From Diplosphaera chodatii (Eukaryota > Chlorophyta > Trebouxiophyceae > Prasiolales > Stichococcaceae): a DNA stretch of 64,000 nt. Positions within the stretch are counted from its first letter, which is position 1. The number at the start of each line of letters is the position of its first letter. The DNA lies in the NCBI GenBank assembly GCA_032358165.1, contig JAALGY010000053.1, forward strand, positions 1,240,001 to 1,304,000, given 5' to 3'. A model generated the notes under the pieces. That model saw nothing but the letters and a program-made list of their open reading frames with translations. It had not been told where the DNA came from and ran no database searches. The position numbers and the translations under genes are program-made. Shown piece after piece: positions 36,240 to 48,545 of this stretch.

Positions 36240-38586
36240 CTAGTCGGTCGTCTCAAGGAAGCGTGCAAAGTGCCGCTGCTCGCACATCCCGCCCTTCTGA
36301 GGGTTGAAGGATGCTGTGTAGAATGTGCCGCTGGCCGACACCACGATAATCGTTGCGGGCGTGGCGCCAAAGCCCACCACAGACCGCACCTGGTACAGGA
36401 CGAGTCAGAGTGATGCTTGTGCAGGCATACGCAGCCACACTGTCCAAGTCTTTCCTCTGATTGATGCCCAGTAAATGTGTCGGCTCGCTCCTGATGCCTG
36501 ACACAAATTGCAGACTCACCTCTTCTGATAGCCTGAACTGTGCAAATGACCGCTCCGATGCAAAGTACGGCATGGGCAGAATCGACTGCATCATCAACAT
36601 ATGCGTGTTGTGACATGTGCGGATCTGAAGTTGTCTGTGTACGCAACATGCTGAACAGCAAACAGTTGCTGACGAAAGGAGCAATGGCTCACGCTGACGA
36701 ACTTCAGCGAGGACACCGGGTTGGCGTTGCCATCTCCGCCTGGACTGGCCAGCTGCCGTGCTGCCGCTGCCTTTGCCTCAGCTGTGGCCAGCTTGAAGAC
36801 ATGCACTGTGCCCTGGTATTGAAGCGGCTCAAATCTCACAGTCGGAGGGAACAGGCTCACTTGACCATCGCCAGGGGTTGTGTGACCACATGCTGTTGAT
36901 CAGGCAAGGTCACCTTGTCGCTGGACATGGCCAGCCACTCAGGTGCGTCGCCCTTGGCAAATGCTATGCTGAAAACGCGGGCTGGATCAGCCCCTCGTCG
37001 CAGCTCCTGCCAGGCCATGAGCCGATCGTCAGACTCGCAGGTGACAGCTCGGATGCATCACACGGCAAGGTACTTGCAAGGGGTTCACGCTGCAATCCCC
37101 CGGACCAGCATCCATGCATCTATAATAACAACCAGGCTGTGGCAGAATGCAACACACAGCCTGCAAGGAGAGGTGAGCAGACCATCAAACATACTGTCAG
37201 TCCTGTCGACACCCACCTGCAGCTTGGAGCCGTCTGAGGTGGCGTAGATCCGCACGAGGGTGCCTTTCTCCGAAGCGGTTGCCAGCAGCTTGCCGTTGAG
37301 CGACAGCGCAAGGCACGCCAGGCTGCTAGAGTGTGCCTGAATGAACTTGGTGCGGCGGACATCGTACAGCTCCACTCGCACCTGCGGCCAACAAGTGGAA
37401 GGCTATCACTGCCGCTGGCTTTTTCACAGTTAGAGCCGCCTGCCGGGCGTACGTGGGCGTAGAGGGATTGTATGGCGCGGCATGCATTGTGAGCAGACTG
37501 TGCTGGGCGCATCTGTGCACACTGTGCACGACCGTACCTGCCCTGCATGCAGCCCGGGGCATGCCAGCGTGGTCTGCTCGGCAGCCGCTGACAGGGCGAT
37601 GATGCCGGTCGGGTTGCTGAGCGTCTCAATGCTGTGGAGCAGCCGCAGGTCTGCAAAGTTGTACACCAGCACCTGTAGACACAGAACATGACACGGAGCC
37701 AATGTTAACAAGCTGCAGTTATTTCATTCTTCGACAATGTGACTGTAAACACGCACACAACACATTTCAGAGCTGAGTTGATACGATAGTCCGGTACGTG
37801 AAATCGAGTGACCATGCGAGTCTAGCTAGCGCTACCTTGTGCTCCAGGGCCACCACAATACGATCGCGTCGCAAGCGCACAGAGTGCACCTACACATTTA
37901 AACCAAGCTCGATGAGGAATACTTGGAGGCAATGTGCACACAGTTCGGAAGCTGCTGTGCTGAGGCATTTTGCCCTGCATCCTCGCGCACCTGACTCCTG
38001 AAGCTGAGCTCACCAATGCAGCGGCCCTGGTGGTCATCCCAGATCATGACCTGCATGCGGCAGGACATCCATGGGGGTCGCCTCTGGATGGGTGCCCTGC
38101 TGCATAGCGGCATGGCGGCACTTCACATGACACTGAGCCGACAGTGCCGCATGCTGTCCACCTTGTTGGGAGGGTACAGCGTGGATCCGCCAGCGCCAAC
38201 GATTGCTAAGATATTACACCGGAACAGCATTTCGACGATATAGATGCCACCCTTATCCAGCTCGCGCCGAAACTGCTGAGCAGAGTCACAAGTCAAGCCC
38301 CATCGAAATCTTCTAAATCCCACACCATCAGAGCGTCAAGTAGCGGAGATGCAGGTATACCCACCGTCTCCCGAAAAGGCTCGCAGTTGTATATGCGGAA
38401 GCCAGAGGCCGTGCCGCAGGCAAAGCACCCATAGTCCTGCGTCAAGTGTTACATGCATCACTGGTCCGTCGACCTCAAGCCTGGCTGTTTGGACGTCAAA
38501 TCAACAAACAAATGGACACAGCTACGCCGCACCTGATTGAAGCCCACTTGCAAGAGTTCGACATCGTGCGCTTTGTCCCTAGGCAT
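36240..38586 (-). CDS. ATG18: ATG18/WIPI PROPPIN
   Basis: A seven-bladed WD-repeat PROPPIN that binds PtdIns3P and acts in autophagosome formation. ATG at 38586 gives a short N-terminus [18 protein letters not shown]; an upstream in-frame GTG is not used. Next: [20 protein letters not shown] with [20 protein letters not shown] (about 38240-38440), then [33 protein letters not shown] (about 37985-38055), [39 protein letters not shown] (about 37610-37675), [20 protein letters not shown] then [20 protein letters not shown], and [20 protein letters not shown] (about 36940-37010), which holds the phosphoinositide-binding L/F-RRG motif. The C-terminal blades [15 protein letters not shown] and [20 protein letters not shown] finish ARFLETTD at 36240. 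At least eight introns. The RRG motif is intact, so lipid binding is expected. Confidence 0.94.
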
Positions 38587-39319
38587 GTCTCCAACCTTTC
38601 GAATTTGATTTGCTAAAACGAAGCGCGGCAGGTCAGCCGCGCAAGCTGGGCATTGCTCGCTAACAACTTTTCGTAAGCTCCAGTCCAGCACCCATCATGA
38701 CTGTCGTATGCGTCGTGCGACTGTCACATCATCCAAACCCAAAAGCCTCAGAACGAGACGAAGTGATCAAAATACGTAGGCAGGCTGACCGTTCTGAGTA
38801 CTGCAACGTTGTTCAGCACGGACAACGCACAGAGCGCAACGCACACAGAAGGCGCAGTCCCTACGCAGCAAGGGGTTGCAGCGTCAGTGGTGGCAGCTGC
38901 AGCTCCACACTCAACGCTGTGGCCGTGCATGTGTCAATGCGCATTTGCTGGGCAGCCGAGGCCCGTGGCTCCCCTGCCAACTGATTACACACCGTGGGAC
39001 TGTTCCCGTCCCAGCTGAAAGGCACCCTTCAATGATTTCCTCCTTGTATGGGCCATCGGGCAGACGGGCACCAGCGCGCTCACTCTGCGCATTTTCGACA
39101 ACCGTCAAGAAGCGTAGGAGTCACTGTACCAGCATCTGTGTTTCGCTTCCTCTCAGCTTTTGCAGCGGCGCATTCACGACGCACCCAAATGCTCTGCAAT
39201 GCGTGCATGTGCGCCGGCTGCCGTCCTCCACCTTGAGTGACGGCATCAAACACCAGGGGGGCCAGCACCTGTGAGTGTGTCTTGTGCCATCAGAAGGGCT
39301 AGCAGGGAGCTTGCAAGCT
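38587..39319. promoter_or_regulatory. divergent promoter region, ATG18 and UTP11
   Basis: A 733 bp gap between opposing starts. No exon is recognised. Confidence 0.45.
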
Positions 39320-40463
39320 ATGTCGTCCCTCAGAAATGCTGTCAAGCGCAGTACACACAAAGAGCGCGCACAGCCGTGAGTGCCTCCTTCCCACTCCTTT
39401 GCAAGTGCATTGGCGCTCCTGTGTTGGGAATTCATCTATGTTGAGACCATGATTGCTCACTCCATGGATGCTGCAATGTCAGGTCCTCGCGCCATCGATT
39501 TGGCATACTAGAGAAGAAGAAGGACTATCTGCAGCGTGCTCGAAACCATCAGCAGAAGGAGCAAACGCTGAAGGTGTGCGACGTTTGCATCTGTAACAGC
39601 TGCTGGTGGCGACATGTTGCCCTGATGCCTTGTGTGGCCTTGCATCTTCACGTTGGCATGACACCGTGCAGGTCTTGCGGGAAAAGGCGGAGAACCGCAA
39701 TCCAGATGAATACTACACAGCCATGCAGCACGGTCCTCAGCGGGCTGCCAATCCCGATGCAGGGTGCGTTCACATCATCCAACATGCGGCTGCAGTGCCA
39801 GATCATGGCACGGTCGTAGCAGCATGCCGTCATCAACTGTCGCACTGGGTGGTATGCAGGAAGTTGACGGATGCGCAGATCAGGGCCCTGAAGTCCCAGG
39901 ACCTACGACATGTGCAGTTGCAGTCCCGCAAGCGCAGAAAGGTGATTGCAGATCATGCCGCTGTCACACAACATTTTCCTGGTCCGCATACACGCACTGC
40001 CTGCAGCGCTGCAGTCGACCTTGCCTGGTCTGAGCCCCCATGAGATGGCAACTCCTGTTCTGCGACTGGCACGCAGGACTTGCAGCGGTTGCAGGAGTCA
40101 CTGCACTTCATAGGGGCGCCAGCTGCCAGCACGCGTACAGTGTTCGTCGATGCGGCCCTGGAGTCCTCTGCAGCTGAGCAGCAGCTTGGCGGCCAGGCGC
40201 AACACGACGCAGCTGCACTAGAGAGCACCGGCAATGGAGCAGCTGTGCCAGACCGTGCGGCTGCGCGGCGAGCAAAGCGGCGTGCGAGTGCCTACAGGCA
40301 GCTGCTGGAGGCCCGCGAGGAGGCTGGTCGGGTCGAAGAGCTGGCAGCCCGGCTGCGGGCAGCAAAGGTGGCGGCCAGCCGCGGGCGGCGCATAAAGCAG
40401 CCGGCAGGCGGCGAGAGCGGCCCAGCGGCTGTACCGCGCTTCAAGCGTGTGCGGCAACGATGA
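39320..40463 (+). CDS. UTP11: UTP11 small-subunit processome protein
   Basis: A U3 snoRNP-associated protein of the 90S pre-ribosome. ATG at 39320 opens SSLRNAVKRSTHKERAQP, the UTP11 N-terminus. A phase-2 intron leads to RFGILEKKKDYLQRARNHQQ then KEQTLK (about 39497-39572). Another exon gives VLREKAENRNPDEYYTAMQH (about 39672-39731), the conserved NPDEFYFKM-like box. Then LTDAQIRALKSQDLRHVQLQ (about 39863-39922) and DLQRLQESLHFIGAP (about 40078-40122). The C-terminus is Ala-rich and basic, ending RFKRVRQR at the TGA 40461-40463. A TGTAA at 40479-40483 sits 16 bp downstream. Four introns. The residues between the NPDEYY box and the LTDAQ exon are less certain. Confidence 0.93.
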
Positions 40464-40758
40464 TACTAGCATGGTAGCTGTAATTGCTCATCGTGCTGCG
40501 GCTGGCCCCAGTTTCAACCCTCTCAGAAGCGTAGGAGAGAGGACGTGATGGCCATGAAGACACATGGAGACACGATGCGAATGGGCATGCTACATGCTGC
40601 AGAAACAAGGGACAGAGCTGCCCTGCACCGCTCCGCAGTCTAGACAGGACGTATCCAAGCCGTGCCTACTCGTCGCCTTACAAACCTCCTCGCCGTTGGG
40701 ACGTGCAACAACGCAAACGCTCTTCCACTAGGTGACTAACCAAGAGGTGCACGGCAAC
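40464..40758 (+). other. spacer between UTP11 and DNAJC8
   Basis: 295 bp same-strand gap containing the UTP11 poly(A) signal and DNAJC8 promoter. No exon seen. Confidence 0.5.
40479..40483 (+). terminator. TGTAA poly(A) signal for UTP11
   Basis: TGTAA 16 bp past the UTP11 stop. Confidence 0.5.
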
Positions 40759-42497
40759 ATGAGCACGGCAAATGGCTGCACGCACGCAAACGACACACCA
40801 GCAGACTCAGACGACCCGAAAGTCGTTGCCAGTGCCGCACCGTTAGCAGATGCGGATGCAGCTGCACCGCCATTGCCGGATGCCGCAGCTGCACCAGCTG
40901 CCGATGCAGCCACGGGCAGTCCAGCAGAGACGGCAACGCATGCTGCATCAAGTCAGCAGCCCACAGCAGCAGCTGCTTCCGAAGGAGCTGCTGCCGGTCC
41001 AAGTGGTGTTTCAGCAGACGCAGCAGGCTCCGCAGAGCCACCAGTTGCATCGTCCGAGCCGATACCAGCTCTGCCTGAGAATGCAGACGACCTTCTAAAG
41101 GAGTTCTATGCAGAAGTCAGGGATGTGGACCGCAACAACGAAGTCCTGCGCATCATTGGTGCCTTTCGCCTCAATGGCTTTGAGCAGCTGGGCTTGCGCT
41201 TTGATGCGACGCCAGAGGACATCCGCAAAGCGTACCGCAAGCTGTCGCTGCTGGTGCACCCCGACAAGTGCTCGCATCCGCAGGCCAAAGCTGCATTCGA
41301 GATTGTCAACGCCGCCAGCAAGCAGCTGCAGGATGATGACCGGCGGCGAGAGCTTGTGCATGTGCTCAATCTGTCACGAGGTGGGCAAAATCATGTCTCA
41401 GCAAGCTGACAGATCCCGTTCAGGCTATGACTTCTCACGCGCTGCTGAGCACACGTCATCTGATGTTGTTAAACTGCAGCTGAGATAGAGCAAACACCTT
41501 GCTGATCCGCCGTGCCCTTGCCACGTGCAGACGAGGTGCGAAAGGATCGGAAGAAGGCGACAAAGCACGACTCAGTCCACCGGCTGGCGATCATTGTGCA
41601 CAGCGGTGGGCAGGAGGGCGTGGAGGCGGCTTGGGAGGCCACACCCGAGTTCCACGAGACGTGGAAAGCCAAGGCACGTGACATGCTGGCCCGTGCAGAG
41701 TTCAGGCGGCAGAAGCTGAGCGTGCGGCTGAAGGTGGGCGCTTCTGATGCATCCTCATCCATCTTCAGGATTGCAGCCCTTGGTCCACTGCCTGCTGCTG
41801 ACAGCATGTCAATGGACGACTGAGGGTGCATGCCCTCCAGTGGATCGCATGTGCATCTGCTCTGTTGGCACATCGCCTCCGTCATCTGCTGCATTGACAG
41901 TCAGCCACAGCCATGTTGCTGGTTCTTTGAAGATCACACAGTCCTGCAGGTCGTTCTGGATGGTCACCAGCATTCTGCATGCAGCTAGGCTGGCAGAGGT
42001 GGTGATCCTCCCACCCCGGCCTGCATCAACCTGGACGCTGCAGTCCTGAAATGAAAGCTTGTGCGCTCTGCCCTGCAGAACGAGGAGCACAGGGTAGAGG
42101 AGGAGGAAGCAGAGACGCGCGTCAAGCTCAAAGCAATGCGGGAGCACCACAAGAAGTGGGAGGGCACGCGTGACAAGCGCATCAACAGCTGGCGGGACTT
42201 TGCCTCAAATAAGAAGGCGAAGAAGGCCAAGCCGCTGGGAGGCATCAAGCCGCCAAAGCTCAAGGTGCCATGTAACTTGCGATTGATTGATTGTCTGACT
42301 GCGTGCATATGTGGTGCAATGTTGTGCACGGCACGTATCATGCACAATCATGCGGCCTGCATCTCCGAATGCACCCTGCGACAACAGGCATTTTTCTCAT
42401 GCTGCAGATGGAGGATGAGGATCGCACCTACGTTCAGCGATCAGCAGTGGAGCAGTTCAAAGCGGCTGGCCAGTTTACTGCGCCCAAGTATGCATAG
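40759..42497 (+). CDS. DNAJC8: DNAJC8-like spliceosomal J-domain protein
   Basis: A J-protein associated with the spliceosome (SPF31/DNAJC8). The ATG at 40759 (MSTANGCTHAND) is the first true ATG; the frame is open upstream to a GTG. About 105 residues of Ala/Pro/Asp-rich disorder come first. The J domain follows: FEQLGLRFDATPEDIRKAYR then KLSLLVHPDKCSHPQAKAAF (HPD intact, about 41178-41300). Then a downstream exon with VRKDRKKATKHDSVHRLAII (about 41535-41595), ATPEFHETWKAKARDMLARA and EFRRQKLSVRLK, then NEEHRVEEEEAETRVKLKAM, REHHKKWEGTRDKRINSWRD and FASNKKAKKAKPLGGIKPPK (about 42080-42260). The last exon reads MEDEDRTYVQRSAVEQFKAA and ends QFTAPKYA. The RxxxW(R)xF box and terminal Lys-rich segment are typical DNAJC8. 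Four introns. Confidence 0.9.
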
Positions 42498-42810
42498 GCA
42501 TCAACTGCTTTGTTGGGGACCTTGGACGTGCCATGTGCATGATGCTCCCTCCTCCACTACTGCACATGTGCTACGCCAAAACTCTAAACGGGACAGGCTG
42601 AATGTCATGTGTGCTGTGCTGCAGGCCGCACCGAGAAGAGGACTAAAAGGGTGCACTTGCAGCGACTGCTGCACTGTTGTAGACTAGACACAGATCATCG
42701 AGACATCCCGGTTTGCTTGTCCTCAACCGCAAGTCACTGTGAAACTTCGTCCATACAAACGATGTCAGCATGCCCATAGCACTCACTTGATGATGCAACA
42801 TCACCCTGCC
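42498..42810. other. convergent spacer, DNAJC8 and ERV1
   Basis: 313 bp stop-to-stop gap. No exon or TGTAA found on either strand. Confidence 0.5.
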
Positions 42811-43788
42811 TCAGCGACCATTGACACCTGGAAGCGCACATGCCTCTGCTGCATAACAGTCAACAGATGGCCACCGCAAACCAACTGCTCGGCAGTTAAA
42901 CTCCGGCTTGCCGAGGCTTCTATTCACACTGTTGTGCACCTCGCACATCCACTGTTGCAGTGCCTGCTGTGACCCTGGTCTTGGCGCATTCTGCCTGCAC
43001 AGTAGCAGAGACAGCGTAAGGGTTGACAAGCATCGTTGATCAGCAAGACGATGCGAATGCAACGGGCTTCCGCCGTCAGTGGGCGTTAGGTGTAGTAGGT
43101 GTTGGCATGACAATCGGCTGGTGTACGCACTTAACAATCTCCTTGAAGTGTGAAGCACATTCGCTGCAAGGGTATATACGCGTCAGCACGCTGACCTGCA
43201 GTATTGGAATGTCCACACGGTTCAGTTTGTGATGCACAACACAACTGCACATCGCCAATTGAGTGCACGAAGGTGGTCAGGCCAGCATAGCAGAATGGCA
43301 ACTGTAGGACACACCAGCGTGTCAAGGTCCTTCTGCTGCTGGCGAGTAGGACGTTCTGGCCACTGCGCGGCCAGCGTGTGCAGCAGCGTCCATGTAGACC
43401 TGCCCAGCTCCTCCTTGGAGATGCCAGCTGCATCCCGCGCATGAGCATGTTCAGCAAGCCATGCAACCAAGCTGTTAGCCATGCACAGAAAGTAGGCCGG
43501 CTGAAGTGGCCTGTGGAACGTGATACGTGTGATCTGACCTGAATGGGTTGCATCCGGCTGCGTCACTGCACGCAGAGGGCTGGTACTCGGGTGCACATCC
43601 TCCGCAGCCTGGCGAACGATGCGTTGCTGATGTGGCCCTGGGACCGCTGCCAGCAGGTCCACTGCCCAACTAAGATTGAGGTGCAGGCCGTAGGGTCTCT
43701 TTGCACGGCTGAGCTGGGCTCCGGAAGAATGTCGACTGCGGTCCGGCAAGACCAACGGCAATAGGGGTCGGCACGGCGGCAGCGGCAT
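42811..43788 (-). CDS. ERV1: ERV1/ALR FAD-dependent sulfhydryl oxidase
   Basis: ERV1 re-oxidises MIA40 in the mitochondrial intermembrane space. Exons: GISKEELGRSTWTLLHTLAA then QWPERPTRQQQKDLDTL (about 43320-43425), VLTRIYPCSECASHFKEIV with the catalytic CxxC (about 43140-43195), and QNAPRPGSQQALQQWMCEVH then NSVNRSLGKPEFNC (about 42865-42980), with the FAD-binding HNxxNRxLGK motif. The junctions rebuild EIVKQNAPRPG in frame. The end, WPSVDCYAAEACALPGVNGR, resembles the plant shuttle disulfide but has Cys-x5-Cys where plant ERV1 has Cys-x4-Cys. The start is uncertain: ATG at 43788 gives a long N-terminal extension of about 100 residues without clear homology, while ATG at 43482 (MANSLVAWLAEHA) gives a normal-length protein. 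Two introns. Confidence 0.9.
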
Positions 43789-44332
43789 GCACGATGCCGT
43801 GACAATCTGCACGTGGACCTGTGTGAAGTACGTTGACAGAGTAAAGGCGTCGATTGACAGCTACAGTTGCATCACCCTGCTCCATGCGACATTGCAACAG
43901 CGCACCCGTCAAGTCAAGCGGCAGCGTGCGCACACAATGTTTATGCTAGCTCAACGACTGCAACTGTGTAATGTCTGCGCATAATGAAGTGTCAGTAATA
44001 GGTTGTAGGAGTCAAGCAGAGAATTGACTCCGTGTCGTGCTGCTGCCAAGGTATTGACAGGCTGTCGTACAAGTCCTCTGCAAGATGGTTGGATGATCTG
44101 TCCGGCAAGCACCCACACTGGTGCGTAGAAGCACGGCATTGTAGCCGCTTGCTGCACATCTCAGATAAGCAGCAGTGGTTCGTGTTGTTTGGCAACCTGC
44201 TGCCGTGCCCTGCTATATTGCCGCTGTGTGGTCTTCCGACAAACCGATCAGCTGTCAGCAGCAGTCCATCATGGCCGCCAGCTTTTAGAACCTGACTCCC
44301 CTGTGGCACTAGGTGTCTCGTGAGACTCCGCT
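43789..44332. promoter_or_regulatory. divergent promoter region, ERV1 and SCYL1
   Basis: A 544 bp gap between outward-facing starts (larger, about 850 bp, if ERV1 begins at 43482). No exon recognised. Confidence 0.45.
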
Positions 44333-47300
44333 ATGGCAGGATACTTCGCCAAGTTGTCGTCACTTGTTTCAGGCGGATACAGCTTTCCATACAATGTTGG
44401 CGACGCATACAGCACCTCATGGGGTAGTTGGTCACATCACGAGGGCACACACAAGGAGACCGACGCAGCTGTCTCGATCTTCAGAGTGTCGTCCAGCAAC
44501 AAAGATGAGCCCAAGATGGTGGCGGCCAGGAACGGTGTCAAGCGCCTGCGCACGGTAATCTCTACCTGAGACTCTGTTGCATTGGTGGTCTGATATGCAC
44601 ACACAGCAAATGCTGCTTCTGACTGGGTTAAAAGCATGCCCTCCTCCCTGCAGCTTCGGCACCCGAATATTCTTCAGTTCAAGGAGACAGCGGAGGTTGA
44701 GGAGCGCGGCGAAACTGTCATCTACCTTGTGACCGAAGCATGCATGCCGCTTGCTGACCATCTGCAGCGGCTGGACATCCAGGTGAGACTGTGCAGTCAT
44801 GTGTCCTGGCACACTTCGCACACTGATCAGGTTATGCTGATGAGCTTTGTACACATCGCTGCAGGGTCAGGCGCGCAGCCTGTACTTGGGCATGGGCCTG
44901 TTCCACGTGGTGAAGGCTGTCAGTTTCCTGAACAACGACTGCAAGCTGGTGCGTTGCAATGTCTACGCGATCTGAGTTGCACGTCTGTACACTACAATTG
45001 TTGAGCTCGGGCTTTCTTGGCTCAACAGGCATTCAGCATTGCTGCGCACAGGCAGTATGCAATCCGTGCTGGTGCTCGCAGATCCATGGCAACGTGTGCA
45101 TGGCGGCCGTGGTGGTCACCGACCAGCTGGACTGGCGGCTGCACGGCTTCGACCTGCTGTCGGAGCACGCCGGGGGCGGCGAGCTGCCGCTCATCAATGC
45201 CAGCTGGATGATCGGCCAGCAGTACAAACCCGGGGAGGTGCCTGCGCCTTTGACCCCTCAAGGCTATGCGTACGCTAGTGTAGCCTTTCGACACAGCTGC
45301 TTGGCGGTGGTGTTGGGAACCCTACATGTGGGGACGGTGCTACGCACGCTGCAGTAGCACCGAGCCTTTGCCGCCGGCCGCAGGTGGGCAAGGGCGAGTG
45401 GGGCTCCATCCCGCAGGGCCCCCCGTGGGCGGTGGACGCCTGGGGCCTGGGCTGCCTGCTGCACGAGACGTTCAGCGGGCAGCGGCTGCTGCGGGCGGAG
45501 GACCTCCGGCAGACTGCCTCCATCCCTCCTGGCATCCTGCAGGTGCCGTGCTGGTTTCGCTTGACATAGCGGTCGCCCTGACCTCATGGAGTATGCGCAC
45601 TACACCTGTGCCTGTGACATGACAAGGGTGAGAGTGGAACATCCGTCAGTTCTCGCCATGCATATATGGTGAACCCCAGGACAGCCCCTGTGGCAATGCG
45701 CGTCTGCATTGCTGACAGATCGCCACATGGTGGGTGCAGGAGTACCAGCGGCTGCTGGGCACACAGCCGCCCCGGCGACTGAATCCCTCCCGCCTCGTTG
45801 ACAACGCAGTGCTGCACAACAAGCTTGTGGACATCACAGCCTCGCTGGAAAACCTGTCGGTGATCCACATCAGCCTGTGTGACTGTCTGAGATGCAGCTG
45901 TCCAGCTTGTTTGAAACCATGATGTGCAACAGCAGACGCAGAAGCTGTGACTCACTCGCAGGTGAAGGACTCTGTTGAGAAGGACATGTTCTTCAAGCAG
46001 CTGCCAGGGCAGCTGCCGCACATTCCCACGCCAGTGGCGCAGAAGAAGCTGCTGCCCCAGCTGTCGCAGGCGCTGCAATTTGGTGGAGCGCCCGCCTCTG
46101 CACTGGGTGCGTGCCACTGTCCTCATGCGACATCTGCTGATTGAGCCTGTGCATGCCTGCAGAGGCTGCCGGTGCAGCTGCTGCATGTGTGCTGTGCATG
46201 GCACACTGTTGGTCCTGCAGAGTTGGTCACGTGTTCCCCTGTGCCTAAGCAGGCATTTATTTAAAGGTGGCAGCTACCCTTAGCGAGGAAGAATACAAGG
46301 GTGCGCTGATCATCTGCCCCCATCATCACGCCCTAGCAACGTCGGCTTATCTATGCCAGTCTTCAGTGGCCTCCTCTGAAGTCGGCTGCGATGCGCTGCT
46401 GCAGCCAAGGTGGTGCCCGCAATTGCACAGCTGTTCTCCTCCAATGACCGCGCCATCCGCCGCAGCCTGCTGGAGGGCGTCCAATCCTTCGCCTGCCACT
46501 TCAGCCCAGAGCTAGTCGAGGAGAAGATATTCCCAGCTATTGCAACAGGTGCAGCCATACACCTGGTCTTGACAGTGTCATTTGCTTCATGGGGCGGTCC
46601 TTTCAGCGGAAGCACCACACTGGTGACATCACCCAACAAGTCATGACCGGGACAAAGGGATATCGCAGGTTTCACAGACAGCAATGCGTACCTGAGGGAG
46701 CTGACGCTGAAGAGCATGCTGCCCCTTGCGCCGCTGCTCAGCCAGCGCACCATCAGCCAAGTGCTGCTCAAGCACCTGGCCAAGCTGCAGGCGCGCTCTG
46801 CCCTCCGTCTGATGATGTGCAGCATGTGTTTTGTACTGCTTTGTGAGCCCACCCGCCAGCATCTGGACCGTTGGAGCTGCCTATCTCTGGCTGCAGCATG
46901 ATGGCACTGTTTGGTACACCACTAGAGCTGCAAGATGTTTTAAAACACGGAAGCATTTCAAAGGCCCGCACCAGCTGGCTGATAGACTGTCTCACGTTGT
47001 CAACCGACAGGTGGATGAGGAGCCACCGATCCGGGCCAACACCACCATCCTGCTGGGCAACCTGGCGACGCACCTAGGGGAGGCGACGCAGAAGCGGGTG
47101 CTGCTCAACGCCTTCACGCGCTCCCTCAAAGATGGCTTCCCACCTGCCCGTGTTGCCGGCCTCAAGGTACGGTTTGCCAAAGTGGCTCGAGCCCGTTGCG
47201 CTGCGGGCTGCGCGTTGCAAGCAACGAACGAGGGAGCCAGCAGCCAAAGCGCAAACCAGGTATTGATGTTGTATGTTCCTTTCTGTCCGTAGGCCATGGT

Positions 47301-48396
47301 TGCAACAGCAGAGCTGCACTCGGCCGTAGAGGCTGCGCAGCGGATAGTGCCAGCAGTGGGGCCGCTGGCGGCGGACCCCATCGAGGACGTGCGGGCACAC
47401 GCACTGGCAGCGCTGGACTGCTTTGTGAAGCAGCTGCGCGTCGAGCACGAGAAGCAGAGCCAGGCGGCCCGCGAAGCCGGCGACGCTGGCAAGGCGGCGG
47501 GGCCAGGTGGCTCCCTGCAGCGCCCGTGCTCGGATGTGTTGTGATAGCAAGTGTCGACAGGCCACGTTTCCTCCTTGTCGTCAAGCGATATCAAGACACC
47601 CTCTGACTTGGTGTTGCAGGATCCCATGACTGGACGTCCGGCATCGGCTCGAACCTGGGCTGGGCGATCAGCGCCTTCAGCCGGGGCGACGGCCCGCAGC
47701 CAGCAGCCGGTGCCGCCGCACCAGCCGGGCAACCAGCTGGACTGCAGGCGTCAGCACTGGAAGACGGCCGTCTGGGCTCGGACGCAGCGCTGAAGAGCTC
47801 AGTGGCAGATGCACCTGCCTCGCGCATGGCGTCAGATCCTGCTCGGGCGCCGCCGCCACCCAGCTCAGGTGCTGCTTGCCTATACACGCATCAAGCGCAC
47901 ACTGAACAGTACCGTCATCTGGCCCGCCCAACTCACTCTCGTCTCACTGTCACTCCAGGGCCGTCATCCACCAGCTGCAGCCGCTTTGCAGATGCTTCAG
48001 CAACGGCAGACGCTGGAGACGATGCCTGGGAGGATATGGACAGCCTGATGCTGGAAGGTATGTGCCGCCGCTCATCGTATGCCTGTAGTGAGTCAGCATG
48101 CCAGCCCGCTTGCCAGATTTGAGCAAATCTGACTTTTGTCCAAATAGGCATGGCATGAAGTTGGCAGCTCTGACCATATGTGTTTGCATCGTCGTGTGAT
48201 TGTGTGTTCTGTCCTGGCAGAGCCGAAGCCGAAGCCGCCGCCCGCGCCGCGAGCGCGTCCGGCAGCGGGGCGGGGAATCCGTGGAGGACGGCGACCAGTG
48301 GGGCAGCGGGGTGCCGGGCAGCGCGGCGCCATGAAGCTGGGCGCCAGCAAACTCACCATACCGAAGCCGGTGGAGCCTGACTTGTCGGAATGGTGA
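44333..48396 (+). CDS. SCYL1: SCYL1-like pseudokinase with HEAT repeats
   Basis: SCYL1 binds COPI coats and tRNA-export factors; it scaffolds Golgi-ER traffic. ATG at 44333. The N-lobe begins KLSSLVSGGYSFPYNVGDAY, then DAAVSIFRVSS where an active kinase has its VAIK lysine, then LRHPNILQFKETAEVEERGE and VIYLVTEACMPLADHL (about 44655-44775). The catalytic loop reads CKLIHGNVCMAAV (HGN for HRD, about 45085) and the metal site LHGFDLLSE (GFD for DFG), so it is a pseudokinase. VDAWGLGCLLHETFSGQRLL follows. The C-terminal HEAT repeats include HIPTPVAQKKLLPQLSQAL, VPAIAQLFSSNDRAIRRSLL, SMLPLAPLLSQRTISQVLLK, RANTTILLGNLATHLGEATQ (about 47030-47090) and DPIEDVRAHALAALDCFVKQ. The protein ends in a basic KPKPPPAPRARPAAGRG tail and LGASKLTIPKPVEPDLSEW. 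More than ten introns. Confidence 0.92.
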
Positions 48397-48545
48397 CGTC
48401 AGTATGGGTTCAGCATGCGCTTTCAGTGCAGGCATCTGCGTGGTTTAGCCCTTTCAGGTGCTTCTGCTGTGGGTGCAAATCGCCACATGTGACAGTGTCG
48501 GTTGAGATCATGTGGCACAGCAGCACGAGACTGCCCATATCCCAT

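Noticed and set aside
40732..40758. start of DNAJC8 at 40732
   Set aside because: That codon is GTG; the first in-frame ATG is at 40759.
42811..43788. possible giant-virus origin of ERV1
   Set aside because: Giant viruses carry ERV1-like oxidases, but this one is intron-split, plant-like in sequence and sits in an ordinary host gene run.
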